DNA of 22,444 nt from Bacteroidales bacterium. GTDB lineage: Bacteria > Bacteroidota > Bacteroidia > Bacteroidales > F082. The stretch spans positions 1 to 22,444 of the forward strand of contig JAEEQP010000058.1 in NCBI GenBank assembly GCA_016285355.1, read 5' to 3'. Below are positions 6,366 through 13,230 of this stretch, piece after piece; positions within the stretch are counted from its first letter, which is position 1; each line of letters opens with the position of its first letter. The translations under genes and the position numbers were made by a program. The notes beneath the pieces were generated by a model. The model was given only the letters and a program-made list of their open reading frames with translations. It had not been told where the DNA came from and searched no databases.

Positions 6366-7241
6366 ATGAAAAAACAACTGTTTATCACCACATTTGCAGC
6401 GTTGGCCCTCATCGCGACGGCCTGTGGCAAGAAATTAGGAGCTGCCAACAACGACACTACGCCAACGACTTCCGCCGACCAGAAATGGGAAGTGAAGGAA
6501 GTCAGCACCATCATTGAACACAAAGACATCAGTCCCGAGATTCTGAAGTTCGTTGAGACCCATTTCCCGAAAACCAGCATTTCAGATTGCCAAAAAACGG
6601 AGGGACTTTACAAAGTGAGCCTCGACGACAAAACCAGCATCGAATTCAGTCCAAAGTTTGAATGGACTAAGGTAAAATGTGAAAATTCAACTATTTACAG
6701 AACCGTTCCCGAAAGCATCGTGCCTATGGAAATCGCCGCCTACGTTGCCGAAAATCTTCCCCACAAATCCATTGTGGAGGTTGAAAAGACGAGCTTCGGC
6801 TGGGAAATCGAGTTGGACGACAGCCAGGAAATCAGGCTCGACTCCAAATTCAATGTCATCCAAGGAGGGAAAAGCTATCTCGACTGCCCGGAAATCAATG
6901 CTTTTGTGGCCACCTACTTTCCCAAAGCCAAAATCCGGACTGCGCAACAATTTGAGGATGAAATCGAGGTGAAACTCACCGACAACACAGAAATCGGCTT
7001 CTATCTCAACCTCGACTGGAAGAACATCGACTGTGAGGATGCCATCATTTACGTGAGCGTGCCCACCGAACTCGTCCCCGAGCCCATCACCACCTTCGTG
7101 AAGAGCAATTACGTCCACAATCACATCGAAGAAATCGGGAAAGAGCCCAAAGGCGGCTGGGAAATCGAACTCGACAACAAATTGGAATTCAAGTTTGACG
7201 GCAAGTACAACCTCACCAGCATTGACGACAAGAACCTCTAA
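6366..7241 (+). CDS. PepSY-like lipoprotein with tandem domains
   Basis: 291 residues with a clear lipoprotein signal (MKKQLFITTFAALALIATAC, lipobox ATAC at about residues 17-20). The mature part is two long PepSY-like/BLIP-like modules. Each has the helix motif (EILKFVETHFPK and EINAFVATYFPK), strands such as YKVSLDDKTSIEFSPKFEW or IEVKLTDNTEIGFYLNLDW, and the half-module ending WEIELDD or WEIELDN. Internal duplication is obvious from VPESIVPMEIAAYV against VPTELVPEPITTFV. It starts 11 nt after the single-domain paralogue and ends before a strong hairpin, so it closes the response regulator-kinase operon. Its surface is very acidic. A periplasmic partner of the sensor kinase is the natural guess, unproven. 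Confidence 0.75.
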   Translation: MKKQLFITTFAALALIATACGKKLGAANNDTTPTTSADQKWEVKEVSTIIEHKDISPEILKFVETHFPKTSISDCQKTEGLYKVSLDDKTSIEFSPKFEWTKVKCENSTIYRTVPESIVPMEIAAYVAENLPHKSIVEVEKTSFGWEIELDDSQEIRLDSKFNVIQGGKSYLDCPEINAFVATYFPKAKIRTAQQFEDEIEVKLTDNTEIGFYLNLDWKNIDCEDAIIYVSVPTELVPEPITTFVKSNYVHNHIEEIGKEPKGGWEIELDNKLEFKFDGKYNLTSIDDKNL

Positions 7242-7263
7242 TGGAACCGTCGTTATTAAAGAA

Positions 7264-7295
7264 CAACGCGGCCTGAATTGCTTCGGGCCGCGTTG
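7264..7295 (+). terminator. strong hairpin terminator after the PepSY-like lipoprotein
   Basis: caacgcggcc (7264-7273) pairs perfectly with ggccgcgttg (7286-7295). The stem extends inward through a T-G wobble and tgaa/ttcg pairing to a ttgc loop (7278-7281), giving about 14 bp. A T-containing stretch (gggtttacatgttt) follows. It is 22 nt after the stop, which fits the operon end. Confidence 0.75.
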
Positions 7296-7312
7296 GGTTT
7301 ACATGTTTGGCA

Positions 7313-7402
7313 TAATTTTGCCGAAAAACGGACATTTTTATGTAATTTTGTTGCCGAAAAACGGACATTTTTATGTAATTTTGTTGCCGAAAAACGGACA
7401 TA
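7313..7402 (+). repeat. three tandem 33-bp repeats, each with a -7 box and a CCG-A5-CGG motif
   Basis: The motif ccgaaaaacggacat recurs at exactly 33-bp steps (7321, 7354, 7387). Each copy is preceded by taattttg (7313-7320, 7343-7350, 7376-7383), a perfect TAnnTTTG -7 promoter box; the first copy lacks a ttg triplet just before ccg. Each unit also holds an inverted ccg/cgg pair around five A. The last -7 box lies 34 nt upstream of the ATPase start at 7418. The array is therefore a triplicated promoter-operator unit, probably controlling the DUF4143 ATPase. Confidence 0.75.
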
Positions 7403-7417
7403 TAAGAATATATCAAT

Positions 7418-8764
7418 ATGATTTACAGAAAAATAGAAAATTTCATAAAGGATTGGATAAATTCCTCCTCCAAAAAAGCTCTTCTGATTACCGGGGCACG
7501 GCAGGTAGGAAAGACCTTTTCTATCAGAAAAACTTTGAAGGAAACAGGCACTTCTTTTGTGGAAATCAACTTTTTGGAAAATGAAACCGCCTTGCAACTT
7601 TTCCAGCAGACCACCAATGCCCAAGATCTTTTGCGCGGACTATCGATACTTGTCGGAAAACCTTTGGTGAAGGGAAAAACTGTCGTCTTTTTCGACGAAG
7701 TGCAATGCTGCAAGGAAATCGTCACGGCGATAAAGTTTCTTGTCGACGAAGGCAGCTACAAGTACATCATGAGTGGCTCGCTTCTTGGCGTTGAGCTGAA
7801 AGACATCCGCTCGTTCCCTGTAGGTTATTTAGATATAAAAACCATGTATCCTCTTGATTTTGAAGAGTTCATGAAAGCAAATGGCTTTTCTGATGAAGTC
7901 ATTGTTCATTTGAGAAACGGCTACCAAAGCCTTTCCCCTGTTGATGATTTCATCCACCAGCAAACCATGAAACTTTTCCACTTGTACCTCATCGTTGGCG
8001 GAATGCCTGCGGCTGTTGACATCTATTTGAAAACCAACAATATTGCGAAAGTGATTGAGGTGCAGAAATCCATCATAGACCTTTACAAGAAGGACATTGC
8101 CCAATATGACCCCAAGGAAAAACTCTATCTGAACGAGATTCTAATGCTGATTCCGTCAGAAATCAACAGCAAGAACAAACGTTTTGTGCTGAAAAACCTG
8201 AACGAAAACCAGAAATTCAGCCGATACGAGAACCGATTCCTTTGGCTCAGGGATGCTGGTGTTGCTTTACCCACTTATTGCGCCAATGAACCCGCGCTGC
8301 CGTTGATGCTTTCCAAATCGCGCAACCTCTTCAAGTTGTTCCTGAACGACATTGGACTACTTTGTGCCATGTATGCCAACGGACTGCAACTGAATATTTT
8401 GCAAGGAGAAATCAATATTAACTATGGAGCTATTTATGAGAATTTTGTCGCACAAGAGTTAACCGCCCACCATTTTGACCTTTATTATTACAACAGCAAG
8501 AAAAACGGCGAGGTTGATTTCATGATTGAGCACAACGGGACTTTGCTGCCTATTGAAGTCAAATCAGGGAAAGATTACATCCGCCATGTTTCCATGACCC
8601 ATCTGTTGACCAATGAAGATTATGGTATCGCCAAGGGCATCATCTTTCAAAACGAAAACATATCCGTTAAGGGCAAAGCCGTGTATTTACCCGTTTACAT
8701 GACCATGTTCATTGAAAACCAGCAAATTCCAGAGGATTTAGTTTATCGGGTTGAGGCCATTTGA
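7418..8764 (+). CDS. AAA ATPase with C-terminal DUF4143 domain
   Basis: 448 residues. The N-terminal AAA_14 type ATPase has Walker A GARQVGKT (residues 26-33), Walker B VVFFDEVQ, and the sensor-like YIMSGSLLG. The middle carries FPVGYLDIKTMYPLDFEEF and VGGMPAAVD, both characteristic of the family. The C-terminal DUF4143 domain ends in a PD-(D/E)xK-like motif, GEVDFMIEHNGTLLPIEVKSGK. Members are extremely common and multi-copy in Bacteroidota genomes; their biological role is not established (proposed links to DNA processing or stress). It is a monocistronic unit between a terminator and a convergent gene. The repeat array just upstream suggests its own regulation. Length and motifs are complete, so it is probably functional. 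Confidence 0.9.
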   Translation: MIYRKIENFIKDWINSSSKKALLITGARQVGKTFSIRKTLKETGTSFVEINFLENETALQLFQQTTNAQDLLRGLSILVGKPLVKGKTVVFFDEVQCCKEIVTAIKFLVDEGSYKYIMSGSLLGVELKDIRSFPVGYLDIKTMYPLDFEEFMKANGFSDEVIVHLRNGYQSLSPVDDFIHQQTMKLFHLYLIVGGMPAAVDIYLKTNNIAKVIEVQKSIIDLYKKDIAQYDPKEKLYLNEILMLIPSEINSKNKRFVLKNLNENQKFSRYENRFLWLRDAGVALPTYCANEPALPLMLSKSRNLFKLFLNDIGLLCAMYANGLQLNILQGEININYGAIYENFVAQELTAHHFDLYYYNSKKNGEVDFMIEHNGTLLPIEVKSGKDYIRHVSMTHLLTNEDYGIAKGIIFQNENISVKGKAVYLPVYMTMFIENQQIPEDLVYRVEAI

Positions 8765-8834
8765 TTTTTTGACTTTAAAACCATTTATGAAAATTCATGT
8801 TCAATTCCTGATAATTCGTGTTTTATAATCAACC

Positions 8835-9923
8835 TCACTTCTTCTCCGTAATGATGACATCAATAGCTCCCACCCCAAACTTGGCGATGCTGGCCATGCG
8901 GTTTTCGGTGTTCTTGTAGTTCTTCAGTTCCTCGATGATGGCGTTTTTCAGCACGCCGTTGCCCACACCGTGGATGAAAGTCACCTTATTGTACTCGGCA
9001 GCAATCGCGCTGTCGAGCATCTTCTTGAAATAGTCGATTTGTATTTTGAACATGTCGTGGCTCGACATACCCAAAATGTTGTCGACCAATTCGCCAATGT
9101 GCAAGTCTACAACGGCCTCACCTGGAGCCACTTTGTGTTTGTCGATAGGAGCCTCTTGCTTCACCAAAGTCTTGGCAGGAGCCTGAGCACCAACACCTTC
9201 CTTCATGATTTTGGTGAAATCGCTGTCGCCGTGCTTCAAGGCAATCAGTTCGGAGAGGCAAATCATCACCGACTTCTCACCCAAGACACCCGAGGGCAGA
9301 TAGCTGCCTTCCTTGTAGAAACGTCCCGGACGCAACGAGAAAGGCGTGTTCAGCGGAAGCAACACACAATCAGAGGTTTCTGCGGTCAAAATGGCTTGCA
9401 CCACACCGTTGAGCCAATATTCGAGGTCGTCGCGCGAGATGGTCTCGATGACGATTTTCTCATACTTGTCTACCTGCCCGAAATCCACGTTGGCAAACTT
9501 ATCCTCCTCCTTGATGGTGAAGGTGTAAAGCATCTCGTAAGGCGTGTGGTTGACTAATACCACATCCAACGGCCCTGTGAGAAGCCACTGCTGCTCATGC
9601 GGCACAAAAGCCATGTATATGCCTTCCTTTTCCGCCTCTTTTGCGAAACGCCGCAAGCCGCCTTTTCGGGCTTCTTCGGCCTGTTGTTGTTTCAGAAGTT
9701 CCTGTCCCTGAACCTCTTTCTGCACCTTTTCGACCGTCTGTTGCTGCTTGCTTGGGGCGGGCATAGAGCGGTAGTCGAGCACTAAATCCGTAATCAAAGT
9801 TGGGATTTCAAAGCCATCCTCCACTTCGACCATCACCATTCTGGAATCTATAATCTTCGTGACCTTTCCCCCACCCACGGTGCTGAGGAAATTCACCTTG
9901 TCGCCAATCTTAAATTCTGCCAT
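8835..9923 (-). CDS. DUF2027 / Smr-domain protein
   Basis: 362 residues, cytoplasmic. The N terminus (MAEFKIGDKVNFLSTVGGGKV) is an SH3/tudor-like strand module typical of DUF2027 proteins. A Gln/Glu/Lys-rich linker follows (about residues 55-90), then a beta-rich central domain. The last ~90 residues form a Smr domain: VDLHIGELV at its start, the FIHGVGNGVLK loop, and a final strand ending IDVIITEKK. Smr domains are nicking-type nuclease or nucleic-acid-binding modules known from MutS2 and ribosome-rescue factors. DUF2027-Smr proteins are conserved across Bacteroidales, with unknown function. It is convergent with the ATPase gene (70 nt gap, no strong terminator) and divergent from the MbnP-like gene. 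Confidence 0.88.
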   Translation of the reverse strand: MAEFKIGDKVNFLSTVGGGKVTKIIDSRMVMVEVEDGFEIPTLITDLVLDYRSMPAPSKQQQTVEKVQKEVQGQELLKQQQAEEARKGGLRRFAKEAEKEGIYMAFVPHEQQWLLTGPLDVVLVNHTPYEMLYTFTIKEEDKFANVDFGQVDKYEKIVIETISRDDLEYWLNGVVQAILTAETSDCVLLPLNTPFSLRPGRFYKEGSYLPSGVLGEKSVMICLSELIALKHGDSDFTKIMKEGVGAQAPAKTLVKQEAPIDKHKVAPGEAVVDLHIGELVDNILGMSSHDMFKIQIDYFKKMLDSAIAAEYNKVTFIHGVGNGVLKNAIIEELKNYKNTENRMASIAKFGVGAIDVIITEKK

Positions 9924-9943
9924 AGTTTTTCGATTTTAAAGTG

Positions 9944-9951
9944 CAAAGATA
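9944..9951 (-). promoter_or_regulatory. -7 promoter box (TATCTTTG) of the DUF2027/Smr gene
   Basis: On the bottom strand this reads TATCTTTG, a perfect TAnnTTTG match, 20 nt upstream of the ATG at 9923. No clear -33 TTG is visible. Confidence 0.6.
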
Positions 9952-9999
9952 CACAATTTGGAAGGATTTTTGTAATTTCGCCATCGATTTTGAAGCACC

Positions 10000-10962
10000 A
10001 TGAAGAAAACACAACTCATCCTCATGCTTTTGGTCGCAATGGCACTCGTTTCGTGCAAGAAGCTTGCTGGCTATGGTGACCTTTCCATAAACATCGGCTA
10101 TTCCGTCAATGACAAACCGTTGATTACCGATAGTTTATGCTACACAAATGAAGCTGGAAACGAGTTTATGATTGCTGAAATCCAATGGTTCATCTCACGG
10201 ATTGAACTTCAGGACGAGCACGGTGACTGGTTCCGCCTTGACCACAAAGAAGTTGAGTTTCCTTTTCAATACACCACTGATTGGGTATTTTACATCGACA
10301 CCAACATCCCTGAAAGCCAGACGCTTGAAATCGCACCCATTCCTGTTGGAACCTACAAGACGCTGCGTTTCGTTTTCGGTCTGAATGAAGAAGACAACCA
10401 AACCGGCCTTTTCACCGACCCTCCCGAATCGGAAATGTTTTGGCCTGATTTTCTTGGCGGCGGCTACCACTACATGAAACTGAACGGCAAATACTTGAAC
10501 ACGGAAAGCCAACTTGCACCTTTGGCTATCCACCTCGGCATCGGGCAAAACGAAGACCATTCAGTATTCTATCAAAACTACTTCACCGTGGAGCTACCCA
10601 TCGATTTCACCGTATCGGAAAACACTGAAAACCAAATTGATTTGACAATGGTCATCGACAACTGGTTCCGCAATCCCAACCTTTATGATTTCAACGAATT
10701 TGGGAGTGCCATCATGCAGAACCAAGCCGCGCAACAAGTCCTGAAAGAAAACGGAAAAGATGTATTCAGAATCGGAAAAAACACTGATAATAAAAACAAT
10801 ACGAATATGGAAAAAGAAAACAGACTTGCAGAAGAGTTCAAAGAAACGATGCAAAAGGCCGCTCCAAAGCCGCATTTCTGGAGTTGGAAGAATGTCAAGG
10901 AGAGGTGGCAAAATTTGAGAATTAAAGATTCGAAATTTAAAGATTCAAAATTCAAGATTTAA
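10000..10962 (+). CDS. MbnP-like copper-binding-family lipoprotein
   Basis: 320 residues with a lipoprotein signal (lipobox LVSC at about residue 19). The core (about 25-250) matches the MbnP domain. It has a beta strand LSINIGYSVN, the conserved LCYTNEAGNEFMIAEIQWFISRIEL region, PVGTYKTLRFVFGLNE, and the hallmark FWPDFLGGGYHYMKLNGKY, with Trp148 just before GGGYHYMK. In characterised MbnP proteins a Trp is oxidised to kynurenine by the partner di-heme peroxidase MbnH, creating a copper site. The partner gene follows 22 nt downstream here. The C-terminal tail after about residue 265 is a charged, low-complexity extension whose last residues (IKDSKFKDSKFKI) are encoded by an A+T-rich repeat. 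Outer-membrane-anchored copper handling is the likely role, by family. Confidence 0.8.
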   Translation: MKKTQLILMLLVAMALVSCKKLAGYGDLSINIGYSVNDKPLITDSLCYTNEAGNEFMIAEIQWFISRIELQDEHGDWFRLDHKEVEFPFQYTTDWVFYIDTNIPESQTLEIAPIPVGTYKTLRFVFGLNEEDNQTGLFTDPPESEMFWPDFLGGGYHYMKLNGKYLNTESQLAPLAIHLGIGQNEDHSVFYQNYFTVELPIDFTVSENTENQIDLTMVIDNWFRNPNLYDFNEFGSAIMQNQAAQQVLKENGKDVFRIGKNTDNKNNTNMEKENRLAEEFKETMQKAAPKPHFWSWKNVKERWQNLRIKDSKFKDSKFKI

Positions 10963-10984
10963 GATTTAAAATTTAAGATTCGGA
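10919..10984 (+). repeat. A+T-rich short-period repeat spanning the end of the MbnP-like gene
   Basis: Short variants of aaagattc and aatttaagattt recur from about 10920 to 10982. The repeat starts inside the last ~14 codons of the MbnP-like gene and runs to the start of the peroxidase gene. This kind of repeat is common in Bacteroidota intergenic DNA; here it has extended or overwritten the native C terminus. Confidence 0.6.
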
Positions 10985-12052
10985 ATGAAGGCTACAAACA
11001 TTAGGGTAAGGTTTTGGATATTGATGGCTGCCATGTCGTTGATTATTGCGGCATGTAAGCCTGAGCAAACCCATTATACACCAACGCCTTACGAATTGCC
11101 TCAGCCGTCTTATTTCCCATCGAAGAACAACATTCCTGCCGACAATCCCATGACTGAGGAAGGAGTAGCTTTGGGTCGGAAACTGTTTTATGACTCACGA
11201 CTTTCAGGCCGAGACGGTACGGACGGTATCCGCAGTTGTTCCTCATGCCACCATCAGGAAAACAACTTTGAGTTTGGTGCCCCGACCAACACCCATCATG
11301 CCATGCTTCCACTAATCAATTTGGCGTGGAACCGCACTGGCTTAAGCTGGAACGGCGGTGTGGCCACTTTGGAGGATATGGTTTTGGCGGCAGTGACAAG
11401 TCCTGTGGAAATCAATGCGGACACCAATCAAGTGGTCAAATACCTCCAAAAGACTGACGACTATCCTGAACTGTTTGAAAAGGCCTTTGGCAGTCGTGAG
11501 ATTACCTTTGTTAATGTGGAGCGCGCCATTGCGCAGTTTGTCAGGAGCTTGGTTTCTTCCGACAGTAAATTCGACCGCTATCTGCTTGGTGAAGAAGAAC
11601 TTACCGAAGATGAACTTGCCGGATACGAACTGTTCTGCACCGAGGAAGGTGCCGATTGTTTCCATTGCCACGGTGGCGGCGGTCTGGCCCTGATGACCAC
11701 CAACCTGTTCTACAACAACGGTCTGGACGACGAGTTCAACGACCCCGAAGACCGTTCGTCCATTACTGGAAGTCACTGGGATAGGGGTGCCTACAAAGCC
11801 CCTACCCTGCGCAATATTGCCGTTTCTGCACCCTATATGCACGACGGTCGTTTCACCACCCTTGACGAGGTCATCAACTTTTACAGTGAGGGTGTGAAAG
11901 ACTCCGAGAACATCAACCCACTGATGCACCATGTGATGGACGGCGGCGTGCAGCTCACTGATTTGGAAAAGGCACAACTGAAAGCTTTTCTCAACACTCT
12001 AACAGATGAGCATTTTCTGAATAACTATGACTATTCTAACCCCAATCATTAA
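10985..12052 (+). CDS. di-heme cytochrome c peroxidase family protein (MbnH-type partner)
   Basis: 355 residues with a lipoprotein signal (lipobox IAAC at about residues 20-23). It has two c-type heme sites: CSSCH (Cys85, Cys88, His89) and CFHCH (Cys225, Cys228, His229). Typical family motifs are GRKLFYDSRLSG, PLINLAWN, FVRSLVSSDSKFDRY, YKAPTLRNIAVSAPYMHDGRF and LTDLEKAQLKAFLNTL. It resembles CcpA/MauG-type peroxidases. Pairing with an MbnP-like gene immediately upstream points to the MbnH role (oxidising a Trp of MbnP) rather than general peroxide removal. It is probably attached to a membrane facing the periplasm or surface. Its stop is immediately followed by an inverted-repeat element. 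Confidence 0.88.
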   Translation: MKATNIRVRFWILMAAMSLIIAACKPEQTHYTPTPYELPQPSYFPSKNNIPADNPMTEEGVALGRKLFYDSRLSGRDGTDGIRSCSSCHHQENNFEFGAPTNTHHAMLPLINLAWNRTGLSWNGGVATLEDMVLAAVTSPVEINADTNQVVKYLQKTDDYPELFEKAFGSREITFVNVERAIAQFVRSLVSSDSKFDRYLLGEEELTEDELAGYELFCTEEGADCFHCHGGGGLALMTTNLFYNNGLDDEFNDPEDRSSITGSHWDRGAYKAPTLRNIAVSAPYMHDGRFTTLDEVINFYSEGVKDSENINPLMHHVMDGGVQLTDLEKAQLKAFLNTLTDEHFLNNYDYSNPNH

Positions 12053-12190
12053 TCACAAAACATACAAAACAATGCAAAACTCAAATCATATTGGATGCGG
12101 CGCGGCAACCGCCTTGCCGCCGGAAAGCAGCCGGTTGGCGTGCTTTCCCCACTCCTATCAAAAGTTTTGTTAGTTTTGTAGGTTTTGTGA
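12053..12190. repeat. 138-bp element with imperfect inverted ends and two internal hairpins
   Basis: The left end (12053-12080), tcacaaaac-a-tacaaaac and so on, and the reverse complement of the right end (12164-12190), tcacaaaac-c-tacaaaac and so on, match at about 24-25 of 28 positions. Each end is itself a run of 8-10 bp (a/t)caaaac units. Inside are two GC-rich hairpins: gcggcaa/ttgccgc (12102-12108 with 12114-12120) and ggaaagca/tgctttcc (12122-12129 with 12141-12148). It begins directly at the peroxidase stop codon and ends 15 nt before the radical SAM start. It could act as a terminator or be a small non-autonomous repeat element. Confidence 0.6.
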
Positions 12191-12205
12191 CAAAATAAGA
12201 CCGCT

Positions 12206-13213
12206 ATGTTATTCCCATGGGACGACAACAGACGTTTCAATAGTTATAGCAACTACTTCACGAAGCAGTTTGGCGGGCGTGTGCAGAAAATCAGCATCGA
12301 TGCGGGCTTCAGTTGTCCCAATCGGGATGGGAAAATCAGTACAGGGGGATGTACTTTTTGCAGCAATGAGGCTTTCAATCCGTCGTATTGTCGGCCAGAA
12401 AAGTCCATCAAGCAACAGATTGAGGAAGGGATAGAGTTCCACCAAAAGCGGTATCGTCGGGCAAACAAGTATTTGGCTTATTTTCAGCCTTTTTCGAACA
12501 CTTATAAGCCACTTGAGGAACTAAAAAAGATTTATCAGCAGGCTTTGGAAGCCATAGATTCCCTGCTTCCCACACGCCCAAGCAGGAATGACATGACTTC
12601 CAAAGCCTTGGAAACACCAAAGATTGTAGGTATCGTTATTGGCACACGGCCTGACTTGATTGACGAGACCCTTTTGCACTATCTCAACGAGATACAGAAA
12701 ACGCACTATGTCATGCTGGAGTATGGCGTGGAAAGTGTGTATGACGATACCTTAAAGCGTGTCAACCGAGGGCACAATTTTGCCACGGCGGAAAAAGCCA
12801 TCCATGTGACCAGCGACTACGGCATCCCTTGTGGGGCGCATTTCATTTTCGGTCTGCCTGGCGAGAGCAAAACCATGATGCTCGATGCCGCCGACATCAT
12901 TTCCCAACTGCCTTTGACCACGGTCAAGTTCCACCAACTGCAAATCTTCAAAGGCACGAAGATGGCCGAGGAATACCAGGCCCATCCCGAAGCATTCCAT
13001 CTCTTTGATTTGGAGGAATACATCGATTTCGTCATTGACTTCGCCGAACGGCTCAACCCCAATATTGTCATCGAGCGTTTTGCGGGTGAAGTGCCGCCGC
13101 GCTATCTCGTCAGCGAGCCTTGGATGAAGCTACGCTACGACGAGGTGCTCTCGCGCATAGAAAAAAGGATGGAAGAGCGGGGCACTTGGCAAGGGAAAAA
13201 GGTGCAAGTGTAG
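12206..13213 (+). CDS. YhcC-type (TIGR01212) radical SAM protein with an insertion
   Basis: 335 residues. The N terminus carries the family's iron-sulfur Cys triad (Cys37, Cys49, Cys52) in SCPNRDG and GGCTFC. Further family motifs are YFQPFSNTY, IGTRPDLID, MLEYGVESVYDDTLKRVNRGH, HFIFGLPGES and VKFHQLQIFKGTKMAEEY. The reaction is unassigned; the fold is a SAM-cleaving TIM barrel. Between ALEAI and IVGIVIGTRPD the family normally has almost no spacer, but here about 22 residues (about 118-139, DSLLPTRPSRNDMTSKALETPK) intervene, encoded by a palindromic DNA segment. The insertion keeps the frame and lies on the protein's loop before a barrel strand, so the enzyme may remain active. It is convergent with the phosphatase-dipeptidase gene (17 nt gap). 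Confidence 0.88.
   Translation: MLFPWDDNRRFNSYSNYFTKQFGGRVQKISIDAGFSCPNRDGKISTGGCTFCSNEAFNPSYCRPEKSIKQQIEEGIEFHQKRYRRANKYLAYFQPFSNTYKPLEELKKIYQQALEAIDSLLPTRPSRNDMTSKALETPKIVGIVIGTRPDLIDETLLHYLNEIQKTHYVMLEYGVESVYDDTLKRVNRGHNFATAEKAIHVTSDYGIPCGAHFIFGLPGESKTMMLDAADIISQLPLTTVKFHQLQIFKGTKMAEEYQAHPEAFHLFDLEEYIDFVIDFAERLNPNIVIERFAGEVPPRYLVSEPWMKLRYDEVLSRIEKRMEERGTWQGKKVQV
12558..12589. repeat. palindromic element inside the radical SAM gene
   Basis: attccctgctt (12558-12568) and aagcaggaat (12580-12589) are inverted copies (one base extra in the left arm) around an 11-nt spacer. They lie in the middle of the in-frame insertion of the radical SAM gene. The gcaggaatgac edge resembles the ends of dispersed palindromic repeats seen in many bacteria. 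Confidence 0.55.
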
Positions 13214-13230
13214 ACAACTGCCCGCCAGAT

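Noticed and set aside
7321..7402. Short CRISPR-like array
   Set aside because: The 33-bp units are contiguous and nearly identical throughout, so there are no unique spacers, and no cas genes are nearby.
8970..9557. Open frame on the top strand opposite the DUF2027/Smr gene
   Set aside because: It is antisense to a conserved protein with a Smr motif; its product has no recognisable domain.
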